A DNA stretch of 64,000 bases, taken from contig NC_066850.1 of NCBI RefSeq assembly GCF_001640805.2, positions 17,543,036-17,607,035 on the forward strand, in the 5' to 3' direction. The notes beneath the pieces are model-generated. The model was not told the origin of the DNA. It worked only from the letters and a program-made list of their open reading frames with translations, and made no database searches. Shown here piece after piece: positions 11,801 to 25,600 of this stretch (the stretch's first letter is position 1; each line of letters starts with the position of its first letter). This stretch comes from Lates calcarifer. Its lineage: Eukaryota > Chordata > Actinopteri > Centropomidae. The position numbers and the translations under genes are program-made.

Positions 11801-14800
11801 CATACTACTAGTTCATTACCACAGTGGTTTCATAGTACAAGTATGCCATGCAGCTGTGTGCAACCATTTGTGGAGCCAGCCTCTTGTCAAACAGACTCAC
11901 AGAGCAGGACTTAGAATTTGACCTTTAACTGCAGTGCTCAGTCAATGTAAATCATTTGGCACAGTGTAGTGAGTGTATTCACTGTAAGATTTTATTGTTA
12001 ACTTAGCACCTACTTAAGGTTCATTAGTGTCAAACCAGACCATGTTCAGATTTTAATAAAACCAGACAAAATAGATGAAGTCATTTTCCACCAATGATTA
12101 TATAATTTCACAACTCTGATGTGTTTGAATTAAGTATGTGGGTGTGACAGGTTTTTTTGTTTTGGGTTCAACACAAATTCATTCTCCAAGCTTTGTAGCC
12201 TGCTCACAGAGGTATCCCGAGTGTTGTGCAGAGCTTGTAGCAGCACTGAGAGCACTACCACCCAAATGGAGTGCATGGATTTGTCTCTCTGGAAAGATAT
12301 TCTGTATTTTATGACTGTATGAGCCCTGCAGGACGGAGAGAAGATTGTATGATGGTTTGTGTTTAAATGTTAATTGTACCTGTGAGGGCAGTCAGTATGG
12401 ATAGATATTGTTATTGTGTGCAGAGTTTCTAAGGTCACCACACTTCCTCCTCTGTTTGGCGGTGATATGTTTCATAAATTGAAAGTCAGTCTCTCTCACA
12501 CACATGCAGCTGACAGTATGAAAATGTTTTCGCGACCCTTGCGACCTTTCCTCACTGCAGTCTAGTTCTGCTTAAAGCACACAGTGCTGACCCCGCAGTG
12601 ACTTCTAGAAGTAATTGGCGCTCCAGCATGCCAGTTCCTGCCCTCTTCCTCGACCCCTGGATGTGATTTGATGCAGTGTTACCAAGCTAACGTTGAGCCC
12701 AAAGACTCTGGATTCTATCTTAAATTCCTGTGTTAAAGGAAGGGTGGTGTCACATGAAATCAGGCTCCATTTTGGTAAACAAACTCCAGTAGAAAAACAC
12801 AGACTGTGTTCTGCAGAAAGGAAGTTCTTGGACCTGCTCACATATACCCACTCACCTTTATTAAGAACACTTGTACATTTGCTTATTTGTGCAATTATCC
12901 AATTGGCCAATCATACGGTAGAGGTGCAGTGCATAAAATCCTGCAGATACAGGTCAGGAGCTTCAGTTAATGTTCCCATCAAACATCAAAATGGGGGGAA
13001 AAATGTGATCTCTTTGACCATGGCATGATGGTTTCAGACAGGCTAGTTTGAGTGTTTCTGGAACTGCTGATCACACAACAGTCTCTAGAGTTTTTACTCA
13101 GAATGGAACCAAAAACAAAACTCAACTAGTGAGTGGCAGTTCTGAAAACATATTCACACCACAAGATTAGAAACAGTGCATCACACCTGATGTTTGTAGC
13201 ATTACAGTGTAAGAGTGAGCAATGCACCACCTTTATATTTCTCTCTCTCATGCAAACTATTCTCTGTCTGCTGTTATGGTTACCTAGTGAAAGACAGATG
13301 AGAGGCTGAGACAGATGATGGTACATTTTCTGAAGCATTTTGTTCAACTGGCCTGTCATGTAAACATCTACCAGTTACCTCTGACTGCATTTCACAATAA
13401 CTGAAGTCCCCTCCTTTTCACCTTGTTAATTGGTCTCTCATTGGCTAATGGTCCACTAAGAAGGAAGTGACAGCACCATATGTTGGAAGTGACTTGGGTG
13501 AACCCAGTGAGTCTGCTGGCAGGTAAAGTACAGCTATAACAGCCAAGATGAGACTGTCACAATACAGAATAAAGAAGAGAGCTTAGATGATGAAAAATAA
13601 TAAGAAGAGAAGGAAATAAAAGAAAGAAGTCAAAGAGGAGCAGAGGATCAAAAGATTGGGGAAATAACAAGAGAACAGCAGAGATGAAGAGGACATGAAG
13701 AGGAAGGAAACAAAAAGAGGACAGAAAAGATGGTGAGCAAGGGAGAGTAGGGTCTGATGCCAAGCAATTAGGATGGTAGCCAGCAATTAGAAGTAACAAA
13801 CCCCCAACTACACTGAAAACCACAGTGATCATGTCTTTGTCTTTGGAAGTGATGCAATAACCACAAATTTGGCACAGTGCACAGTTGGTTGGGTTACAGG
13901 CAACATCAGTTGGTGGTATTAATTTACAGGTGATTAAATAAGTCTGAGTCCATGGTACCCTGGCAGAAAAAGGTGGCTTGCTGTTGGAAGTGAGCCACTG
14001 CCCCAAGCGAAGTTCACAAGTCAAATTGGAATGCAGGATCTACTGTACATTCAAATTCTAATCTATTGTCTTCAGCCTCAGAAAGTGATTGAAAGAAGAG
14101 AACCACAAACTAAAATTAGTTTCTTTTGCAGGGTTGTTCAGCTCACCTGTAGAGGAGGAGTTCAGAGCTATGAGTAGGACTACTGTTCCTTTGTAGTGCA
14201 AGATGTCAGTTAAAGTGGTTTGGTCATTTGATAAGAATCCCCCCAGGATGCCTCCCTGTTAAAGTCCTCCTAACAGGGGGGCATGTGGAAAACCAAGAAC
14301 AGACTTTTAGAGATTTCATGTTCTGTTTCAAGGCCTGGGAATAGTTCATGATCCCCTAGGAGGAGCTGGAGGATGTAGCCATGTAGGGGGATGACTGGAT
14401 GAATGAACAACTGATGACAGTCTGCTGACATCCCTTTTTAACAATGCACCCATTATGTCTATGCCAAATTAGCCACGAGCAGTATTTGTCCATAAGAAGA
14501 CTGGATCTGCAAATTTGTTAATCATGGTGCATCTCCGATCAGTGGAAGTGATGAGTCTGATAGTGGGAGACTGCCAAGGCACAAGTCGGCTACTTTTCAG
14601 TAACCCTCGCAGGCTAATGTTATTTACACTGAAAGAACAGCCATTGGTAGCACTACTAACACAATTACCCCATCTACAACATAATTAGTGCAGTTGGTTT
14701 ATGTAGATAATACTAAGGCTTTTAGCAATTTGTTGTCGTATCACTAACTTTGAGTGTGCATAACTCTGTAATATTACTATAGGACCATTAACACTCTATG

Positions 14801-15583
14801 ATGCTATCATTAGCTGTCTGTGTGTAGATGTTCATAATGTTTATGGTAGTATTGATGTCAGATGATATCAGCCAGCAGTGTGTTTGCATTCCTCCCTCTG
14901 TTATATTGAGGCTCATACCAGTGGAGAACTGCTTCACTAGCTCAAAGTGCTTATCAGTTTGTTGGTCGTGTCTGTAATATCGCTATAGGTCCCTTCCAGT
15001 CAGCGATGGTCTCAATAGCTGTCAATGAGCCTGCTGATAGCAGAACAAGTCTCTGATTGGAGCAACGCTAATCAACACTCCACACTTCTCTTGCTCTCAT
15101 TACTGCTAATGAGCCAATCCACTGAACACAGTGAGGGACCGCCAACTCAGCCAATTAGAGGCCTGTTTGTTCAAATAAACACAGCCATGGTGGGATAACA
15201 TGGAAGGAGAGAAGGCAGAGGCTGTGGGCATTATGAAATATGAATGGCCTCAGATACGGGCTCTATTGAAAAAGGAATTAACAGTAATTTGATAATTTGA
15301 TCTCCTTAATTGCTTCTCTGTTGCACAGATGATTGTTAATATTTAAGACAGATTGGTCATGGCTGCTGAGCGTTCATGTATCAGTGTTTCCAATTGTGTA
15401 TGTGTGTGTGTCTTTGTGTGTGTTGGCAGAGTCTGACTGGCACATATTACCATTCGTAATGAATATGCTTTTCAGCCATGCTGTTTGAAGCAGTTACACT
15501 TTGCCTTTTGACTTGGTTTATTGAAAAATGCAGTACTAGGTTTGTTTGCTGTGAATATGCTCATATCTCTTTGCTTTCCCTCT

Positions 15584-15614
<31 letters not shown>

Positions 15615-18600
15615 GTGCAGAGACAGGAGAGCAGGGAAGTGCTGGTTGGAATGTTGTTTCTGGTGTTTCCCTTCATTCCTGCCAGTAATCTTTTCTTCAG
15701 GGTTGGATTCGTCGTGGCCGAGAGGGTTCTCTACATGCCAAGGTGAGTTTGTGTAGGTGGGCATCTACAGTATGCATATATATTTCTAGTGTTATTAGTA
15801 CCTACTGTGTTCAAAGAGTAAAAAATATATTGATAAAAATTGGTTTTTGGGTTTTTAAAACAAGGGCATTTCTAACAAAATGTAAGATTTTCACACTGGA
15901 TCCACATTGCACACTGCAAAACACATCTTTTTAATTTTCTTTTTTTTCCCTGCTTCTCCCATTTCCCATCAAAACTTAAGGCAAAAATATGTGTAAGAGA
16001 ATTGTCATACTTTGTGTAGCTATGTTGACATAAGTGGTTTGAGATCTCACAGTGAGAGGTGGCCATCTGGCCTATTAAGAGCTTTGGAGACTAAAGACAG
16101 CTTCTGTTTAAAATTGTAACATTTTTTAACCAAATTCCTAGGATGTGAATGTGTAATGTCTACAAACCCTTTGATAAGAATATGACAAGAAATGCTAGTG
16201 CCTCATCTAAAGACAGAAGTGTTGATACCTGCTCTAAATTGTCACATTCAAAGGTGAGGTGAAAAGCCTACTGTCACAGTCTCCTCCTGGCTGCTTTCCA
16301 CTGCCTCCCATATCCCTCTCCAGGAACTTTTTGCATCTCTTTTGTAGCAGGGGATATTTAGGCCTCATTTACACTTAGATCACATAAATGGATTGAATCC
16401 TTTAGTTGAAACCACCTATGGAGGTGGTTGTGACTCATTAGCCAGATGTTGAAAACGTGGCTGAATCTGTGTCTCCAAGACACATAAGTGTATGTAATCC
16501 TCCTCCCATGGTGCAACTGTGCCATCAAGCAGTGTCTGAAAATATCCATTCACTGTCTGATTTTCTTAACAGCAGCCAATGTTCCACTAAAACAACACTG
16601 ACGTGAGCTGCTGTCCCCTATCTTGTTAAAGCAACAAGGAAGAACGGCTCCAGAGAGTTCTACACATATAATCAAATACAAAGTGCTGCTGTGGCATTAA
16701 TCTGATTGCAGATCAGTTCAGGCACAAAGAGATCTGTGTGGGTGAGAGAACAACAATCCATGTGGATGACGGAGTGGCATAAGTTAGAGCCATGAAGATG
16801 ATGAATTTTGCAGTTCATAAATACAGTTCATTCATGGGTTTGCTTCCACAATTCGTAAGTGGGAGAAACTTGGAACAACAAAGACTCTTCCTAGAGCTGG
16901 CCATCTGGCCAGACTAAGAAATCAAGGGAGAAGGGAGAAGGAACTAAGAACCCTATGGTCTCTCTGGCTGGGCTCCAGAGATCCTGTGTGGAGATGGAGA
17001 AACTCCCAGTTGGACAACCATCACTGCATCACTCTCCTGATCTGGGCTTCATGGCTGAGTGGCAAGACAGAAGCCTCTCATCAGTGAAAAACACATGAAA
17101 GCCCACTTGGTGTTTGCCAAAAAAGCACCTAAGGGACTTTTAGACTGTGAGAAACAAGATTCTCTGATCAGATAAAACCAAGATTGAACTGTTTGATCTC
17201 AATTCTAAGTGTTGTATCTGGAGAAAACTAGGCACTGATGGCAGCATCATGCAGTGGCAGGGACAGAGAGACTAGTCCGGGTGGATGGAAAGCTGAATGG
17301 AAAGGACAGACATGAAAACCTGGTACAGAGCTCTCAGGACCTTAGACTGGGCTGAAGGGGTTACCTTCCAACAGGACAATGATCCTAAGCACACAGCCAA
17401 CACAATGTGGAAGTGTCTTAGGGACAACTCTGTGAATGTTCTTGAGAAGCCCAGCCAGAGCCCTGATTTGAACCAAATCAAACATCTCTGGAAAGACCTG
17501 AAATCCATCCAATCTGACAGCGTTAGAGGATCTACAGAGAGGAATGGTAGAAATCCCCAAATCCAGGTGTGGAAAGCTTGTTGCATCATACCCAAGAAGA
17601 GTTGAGGTTGCCAAAGGTGTTTGAACTAAATAAACTTGAAAAAGAAGTTCAAACACTGCTTACATTTTCACCTCCACACAGTGGATGTGATTGTTGGATT
17701 GTCAGTTTTAGAAAATTGACAGTCTGGGTCAGTCTCATTCAATAGCTGGAAAGGTGGAAACGCCATGAAAGCACTAAAATGTAAACAGTGAAAAGTCTGA
17801 TCATAGTGTTGCACTGTCTCACTGTCTCTAATGACACCAAAGTTTGCAGTAATTTATGATATTAATCATTTGAAAGATTTAATGAGGTGAAAACCACTCA
17901 CCTTGCCTGGGTGATTGCTTACTGTGCTTTGGTGTGTGTGGGTGTGTGGTCATCTCCGAGTCCTCACACACTCTCACACAGCAGTATCACTCTCCGCTGC
18001 GCCTCACTCTCAAGTCAAGAGCCCCTCCACTCTCACTGGAGAGCCACCACTTACTTTGTTTTCCTTCTCTCAATCGCTCTCTGTCCTCCTTTTCTCTGTC
18101 AGTCAGTCTGTCCGTTATTCCCTCTGTCCGACTCTCACTGCCACTCTCACTCCATCTCTCCCTCATTAACTCAAACCCCATCACTTGTTTTCTGCACTTT
18201 TGTGTTTTCAGTCTTCTACTCCAGACGGAGCTGTTGTCTCTCAGAGCTCCGTTTTTCTTCGATTTTCTTTCTGTCAGATTTCATAGGCAGTTAATCCTAT
18301 CCTAGGTTTTGTGATGCATGAAAATATGTGCCCCATGAATTATGAGATCCTTAAGGGCCATGGGTGACCTTGGTTAGGCTTAGAGGGCCCATGGGGTCCA
18401 CACACTTTCATGCAAATGCTCTCGTAGTGAATCCCCCCTCCAAGTAGCAGGCTTTGGCTGGAAGCAGATGCCTTCAGGGGGTAGAGCTCAGAGAAATCCT
18501 CTGACTTGATCTCACTCAGCGCTCACTTAACCTGCTGCATGGCTAATTGCAGTGTAACTGTCAGCAGACGCTTCTGCTGCTTCCTGAACTCAGTTCAAAC

Positions 18601-21600
18601 ACCAGCTGTCCTCTGTGAATTACTTTCCTCTCAGCTCTGAGAGAACTCAGGCACTTTCAACATGGAAGTAGCCTTTGGTTCCAGATGGTTACTTTAGGAG
18701 GCCTGATTAGCTGGGATGCATTTTAAGTATATATTGATGTATGTTCATTCACAGTTGTAGAGTTCCATGTCATGCAACACAGTGGCTATTTTCACATGCT
18801 ATAAATACAGGAAAAAACGAGCATTACAAAATCTACCTTGCATTTTAAATATGTCAGTGACAGAGTATGGTCTAGACCTGCTCTATATGAAAAGTGCCTT
18901 CAGATGACTTTTGTTGTGATTTGGCGCTATATAAATAAAATTGAATTGAACCGTGCAACATTGGGTGCCCTGGTGTTTAGCTTTGATTTAAACATATACA
19001 TTTTTATTTCAAACCCCCCTTTTTGTTTTTGTATTTTTTACTGGTAGTGCTCCCAGTAACTCTCACTATTGGTCGGTCTGTCAGTCCATTACTAAAATAT
19101 CTCAACAACTGTTGGGTTGAGTACCAGCTTGACTGGAAAACCCTAGCCTGTGGAGACTTGTTAGAATGTGCACCACGTGAACAATTCTCACATGGATGAA
19201 TGAGGCACAATGAATGTGTTTCTAAATATGTCCCAGGATGTCACCTGTTACCTTACCTGGTTAGCTTGTCTCTTAGCCAATCACATATTCCCTAGTCTTT
19301 CATAAGCAAGCAAGCTCAACAACTGCAACCAAACTTTGCAACAGCAACAACAACAAGGTAATTCTGCCTGAACCAAATAGAGGCCACTGTGAATCAACAC
19401 TACACACCGCACACACACACACCACACACACACACAGTCGGGAACATCCCTTTTATTGAACTTGGCAAAGCCAGATATGCTACCCACATGGCTGGTTAAC
19501 TAGGACATTGGGGTTGGAAGCTTGGTTACTGGTTATTGCATTACAGTGAAGGGACAGTGTAGCAACTGTAGCAGCTAACATTAGATGCTTAATTCAAAGT
19601 AACCTGAGAAATGTTTTTATTCTAAAGCTGTTCCTCAGCAAGAGACACACAACTGTGTGAAGTGTCTCTCTGTAGTCACTCCAGTGTTTTTTGTTGTTGT
19701 TGTTGTTTTTGTTTTTTTTTTTGTTTTCATGTGGGTTGTCATTTCCTCTTGAACTGGTCAGTTTTAGTAGCATTTTCGCATGATTTGTATTAACTCTAAC
19801 TAATTAGTACGCAAAAGCCTCCATAAAAATGCAGATAGTGACCTTAAAGCAGTGCAGTGATGCACCAGCAGAATGCAGCAGAATACATCTTTAAATTAAA
19901 AAAGATTACCAAATGATGCCATCACCTCCTAAACTGTTGTTGTGATTTGACCCTTTTTAAAGAGGAACCAGACATGGAAGAAGATATAAAGAGCGTATGT
20001 CTACCTCCTCATCCACTTATGCCTCCTTTCCTCCCATCCTCTAACCATCCTTTTCCTCCCTCCCTCTCTTAATCTCCTCCCTCCTCAGGTGGTGCAGCAT
20101 ATGTGATTAGCTAAATGTTAATGACTTGAGAGTTTAAATATGAGATGAGGACGAGCTGCATTAGAGAAGATGGGTTTGGTGGCAGGAAGAGGAAGGTGAT
20201 ACAGTATGACCTGGGTATTTGTAGGTTGGGGGGGTTTCAGAAAATATCAGAAAAAAGAATATTATTTTCGATTGTTTTCGTTATTAATCAGGGTTACAGT
20301 GTGGAGTGGAGTCATCTGCAGAGACCAGCAGCAGGATTAGCAGTGATTTCTATTCAGACAGGTTTCTAAACCCCAGACAGGAAGAAGGATAAAAAGTTGG
20401 TGGCATTAATAACTCCCACTGCAGACCTGCAAGCACACAGTCAACTCTGCAGCAGCACAGCAAACTACTGTACGCTCTATCAACTATGTATTACAGATCA
20501 CAACAGCACAGCTCAGGTATATGTGCACAGAACAGTGTTATTGGTTCCTGACCTTGCCATTGTGTTTCCATGGTGACATATGAGCATCTGTGGCATTGCT
20601 GCATTGGCTCATCAGCCCTGAGACGGCAGAATAAAAAGGGAAGTCTGCGCTGATAAGGAAATAATTCAACTGCAGAAACAACAAGAATCACAGGAGAGGA
20701 AATGTTTCACCAGGAGGCAGAAACACACTCTACAGCTGACTGCTGTCATGGTTCAATGGAGAGGAGCTGCTCACTCACACAGGATACACTCTCATCCATA
20801 TATAAATAATATTATTTGCACAAGGTGGCACTTGGTTAATTTTGACACCTGATTTAGATTTTTTTAAGTCAAGTTTTAGTCAACAACAACTATATACATT
20901 TTGGTCTAGTTTTCCTCAGCACCCACACACACTGATGTTATCATTTTAGAGAGAGGGTGATGCGTGCCTTTTGTGACTAGAAGAGAAATTTGTATGTTCC
21001 CGTGGCATTTGTTCATCTGTATGGTAATGTATGTGTAGCATGGTAATGTGTGTGTGGAGCATGGTAATGTGTGTGTGGAGCATGGTAATGTGCCTCAGTG
21101 TGCATCTGAGGGCTGATTGGATTGTTTTTCATAAGAGAATTAGTATAGGATAATCTAATTTTCTCCAGTGTTGATTCACACACTGTTGCGTTTCAGCGTC
21201 ATACCAGTTACACACACATATGCATATACACTTACACATACATTAGTGGACAATCTGTCCTGTCTGTGTAGAATGCTTACACTGTGTCTGTGTATTTTCT
21301 GTGTTTTCTTGGTCCTTCTCTCTGTCCTTAGTCTGTACTAAGTACGTGGTATTCTTTCATCACACTGTTCAGCCCCATCATTCCTGCCATGAACAAAGAA
21401 TCCATTTTACTGTCAAGACCTTCACTTTTCCTAAGTTCACCAATCTGGTTCAACTAGCTACAATGAAAAATGAAAAATCAATGAAAATTTCTTCCAGTGG
21501 GCAGAACACTCTGCAGTGTACCACAGTTATAAGGAACGCTCGGCCAAAAACTTAGAGTGGGTGGCATTCATGGTTTAGTGTTTGAAAATGATGTGAATCA

Positions 21601-22568
21601 GAATCCAAATTATTTATTGTCACATGCACAGTAAAGGGTAATCACTGGACAGGTGATAAAAACAAAACATACACAACTTAAATATAAAAGTGCAAATGAA
21701 AAATAGCAGCACTAAGTGTGTGTGTGTATGCATACACACGCCATCCAGGGCTCAGTCAGTTCAGTGTGTGTGTGAGAGAGAGTTGTTCACAAGCCTGATT
21801 TCATGTATAAAGAAACTGTTGGTAAGTCTTGTTGTCCATCTCACACTCCTGTAACGTTTTCCTGACGGTAGAAGTGTGGAGACGGTGTGTGGTGGTGTGT
21901 ACTGTCTCTGATGATGTTGTGGATCCTCACTCAGGTGAACACCTGGGGGGGGGGTATTAGGAGGGTATTTGGGCTTGGGAGGGTGGGGGCTCCTGTCAGC
22001 AGGGTGGGCTGCCCTGCAAACACAATGATGGGGGAAAGTGATTTACAGTGTTCAGCCAAAACCCACTTTACTTTTGGATTCTCTGTCAATTTAGAATCAA
22101 CTGAACCGTCAGTATGGGGCCAGGTTTGGTTCACAAATTTAGCAAAGAAGTGTTCACCGCTATGCACCATGCCAACGTGATAAAACATGATTTTTCTGAA
22201 ACAAAATAGAAATAACTAAAACTGTTGTAAATAGTCACAACATAAAACAACATGATGGTTATATTATCAGAGAGACTCCTGTGCTTCTATGTGAAGTAAC
22301 ATTGAGGATTGAACATTTTTGAAATGGGAATAAAGAGTGCCTCTGGAAATGTTATCCCCACTGAGCATAGCAAACAGAAGAGATAACATACACAACAACA
22401 CACAGTCAGTCAAACACACACGTACAAACAGCATCAGAAAACAATCGCAGACAGAATGACTGATGCCTCCTCACACTGTTTGTCTGACACAGCTGGCAGG
22501 AAACACACAGGGAGGGAAGTGTGTGAGCCAATCACCCTGCCTGTTTAGGGATGGGGTAGAGATGTGTT

Positions 22569-22604
<36 letters not shown>

Positions 22605-25600
22605 CTGGAAGTCATTAGTAGCTGTTCTTGTCTCCTGAAGTTAGCCTCTGTGTTATCCTGCATTTCCATGTTTATTTGCTGTCAGATTTTTTTCACGTCC
22701 TTTCTTTTGTTTACATCCAAGTGCTTTTATATATAAAAGCAGGACCGCTGAATAGAAATCCAGCAGCTTTAATTTCTCCATATCATGAAATTTTCAATTT
22801 GTCGATTAAGACTTTGCATCTCGAACATGCAACTGTTATATATTAGATAGATAGATGTGAAGATGATGAAGAGGTCTCCACTGACACTGTCCTGCTTGTA
22901 TATAGAAGTTTATTACAAAGAAGCCCAGCATCAAACCAAGCACTGCAGTAGCCTGTGAGAGGATCTGAGCCAATATAGATCTCTCTCTCTAACAGCTCTA
23001 AACATCCAGTGTATGTAGGTTAGTTGTCTTCATGTTCTATAGGAAACATCTGGACCTCACTCACTGACCTCACATTCCCAAGAAACAGAGAGGGAGGGAG
23101 GCCCCTCTCTCTAACACTTACAGATTTATGTTCACGGCTGTTAACCTAAACATGAGCCCAACAAATAAAAACCATATATGGAACTTCAGATACTAAACAA
23201 CCACAACGCATTTGTCAAACCAATTATAGCACCTCATCTGGCTGAACATTTGTTTTTGCTGTCATCCCAGATATTCTTATACAGTAACGTGGAAGGTAAT
23301 ATTGCTGACAGTCCCTGACATGCAAATATAGCAACAATTTGTCAGCAGTTGAATTTATACTTCTCTCTCCAGATAACGTGTTCACTTCTCTGGCAGAGCT
23401 GCTCGCAGGAAGCTACAGGAATCCATCACTCCCTCAGCTTTTCAGCACATGTGCCCAGTCAGCAGCTTGCATAGGAATGAACGGGTGTCATTTTGGAACA
23501 CAGCATCCAGTTTGTAGCTCTCTAATTAAAGTTGGTGGTCTGTGTGAATGGATAAAACATGCAGTGGATACCTCTTCAGTGTGGGTTTGAATGCAGCTCA
23601 CACAGTGCCCAGCTTTGTGTCTCTGCAGAGAGCCAGAGTGAAACTGGAACTTCCTGGTTCTGTTTCAGAAGTAATACAACCTCATTTAAAAACCCAAATG
23701 CAGCCTTGGAATAGGAACCATAGGTTTAAATAAGGACAATGGAAAAAAACGGGGGGGGGTAATCCAATATTGTTTATTACATTGTTTATTTAAGTATTTC
23801 TGCTGCCGTTATTGAACCATTTTCCCCATGAGTTCTAGACCAGTAAGCATCACAGCTCAACTAAAAGGGAGAGTCCACGAGTGGCCACAGTGTAATTGTA
23901 GTTTAACTGTTAAAGTCACAAAGCTTTTAACTTAAGTGCTGCAGTGGATGCTGATTTGTCTCGTCTTAGACATCCCTCCATTCCTCCCTCCTCTTTCCAC
24001 TTCTCTGTCTTCCTCTCATCTTTTTTCACGACCATGTTTTTTTTCCTCCCTTCACTGAGCTCTCTAAGCCTTTTGGTGACTTGTCTTCCTGGCAGGGTGG
24101 TGCAGCGGTTAGCTGTCGCCTCAGTGTCAGCTGGGACAGGCTCCAGACCCCTAACGATAAGCAGTATAGATAATGGATGGATGGATGACTTCTCTTCCCT
24201 CTGTCCTTTTATTGTGTCGTTTTCCTCTAAGGTGCAGTGTTTCACTGTATCTTGGTTGGAAACTGGCAGCAGTGTGGAAGGAGTAGCCACACACACTTCA
24301 GTACAGTCTGTGTTTATATATGTGTGTGAAGATGACAGCAAACACAGAGACATTGTGTTATGTCTGTGTGTGTTTCAGAAAGTATGAACACCCATCGACC
24401 TCAAGGGGTTTGGGGACGTTAAGTTATATCACATAGGTTTGAAAGGAGTGTGTAAAGTGAGGACAGTGAGTAAGACTCCAGTAGAGGACATAGAGGATGT
24501 AAGACTCCATTAACAGAATGAGAAGAGATCTTGAATAACATCTTTCCTTTTTTTGTCTCTCACCCTCCCTCCTGTCCACTTGTTTTTCCTCCCAAACTAT
24601 CTTTTATTTTCCTCCCCTCCCCTCGTTTACTTCCTCCCTCCTTCTCCAGCATGGGTTACTGCATCTTGGTGGCTCACGGCCTGAGTCGGCTGTGTTCAGT
24701 GGTGGGTCGTTGGGGCACCACGGTCCTCAGTGTCTCCATGCTGCTGCTCCTCCTGCTCTTCTCCTGGAAGACTGTCCAGCAGAACCACGTCTGGCTTTCC
24801 AGGGAGGCCCTCTTCAGGTAAGGGGTGTGTGTGTGTGTGTGTGTGTGTGTGAGCATCCTAAACATGTCAATATGCCCATAGATCAACACTGTTGTCACTT
24901 TCACAATTTTAAGCTACAGTCAAGCAAATTTCCCAGTGGAAAATGTCAAGTTGGCATACAGTAATTACCCATTATCTGTGTGTGTTGTTGGATTTCATTG
25001 TTAAATGTTGAATGTTAACTGTAGTTGACAGTGCATGTATATGTGAGGAGTCTTTGTGCTGTGATGCTCATGTTTGTTTCTTTCTCTCAAACGCTCAAGA
25101 CAAATTTCTCCTCAGAGAGACAATAAAGGCTAATCCTATCCTATCCTCTTTTACATGCAGGAATGTGGAGTACTGTAATAAAGGCACTCTAATGACAGCA
25201 GTCCCCTCACATTCAAATTGGCATAGTTTCAATGCAGCATTGAGATCTGTTCAGAGAGAGAGGAATCTCAAGTTTCATCTTTTCAATACAGTGAAATGTG
25301 GAACTACAAAGAGATGGATGACTGTGCATAACATTTTTATTTTCAAAAGGCTCAATGCTAACTTCAGAAGGGAATGCTAGCCTGAGTTACGCTGCATTAC
25401 AGGTAAAACAGGTGAGATTTGGTTACACCCCAGTCCCCACCTACAGTAGCATCATATTCACATTTGCAGAGTTGTGGTGACCACAGTTGTATTATAACTG
25501 CTTTAGCTATATTTTGCAAGTAATTATATGCAGTGCAGCTGATGGTGGACAATTGCGATTGAACTTAATACTATGGAACACTACACAAAAGAAGCGTGGT

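Larger units (their letters stand above)
5882..15620 (+). other. tmtc1 intron (9.7 kb)
   Basis: No coding sequence supported. Holds a degenerate repeat tail at 8412-8502, a poly-A tract near 8680, the left end of a Tc1-like element at 12851-13142, a purine-rich stretch at 13550-13740, and a TAAT/ATTA-rich stretch at 15040-15370 that could be a conserved noncoding element. A CT-rich microsatellite (15580-15616) forms the polypyrimidine tract of the next acceptor. Confidence 0.7.
15743..24649 (+). other. tmtc1 intron (8.9 kb)
   Basis: Contains a large Tc1-like transposase relic (16860-17660), a LINE-like tail (18896-18955), a 21-bp minisatellite (21021-21092), a minus-strand LINE-like fragment (21600-21960), a GA microsatellite (22572-22602) and a SINE-like element (24097-24186). 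The CT-rich run at 17900-18280 gives long spurious open frames. No exon supported. Confidence 0.7.

Noticed and set aside
13557..14024. 155-codon minus-strand open frame rich in Leu, Phe and Ser
   Set aside because: It arises from a purine-rich (GAA/GAG) plus-strand stretch. No family motif, no splice pattern and low complexity.
17887..18305. Overlapping open frames of 84-135 codons with a signal-peptide-like start
   Set aside because: They fall in a CT-rich, low-complexity stretch open in several frames at once. No homology recognised.
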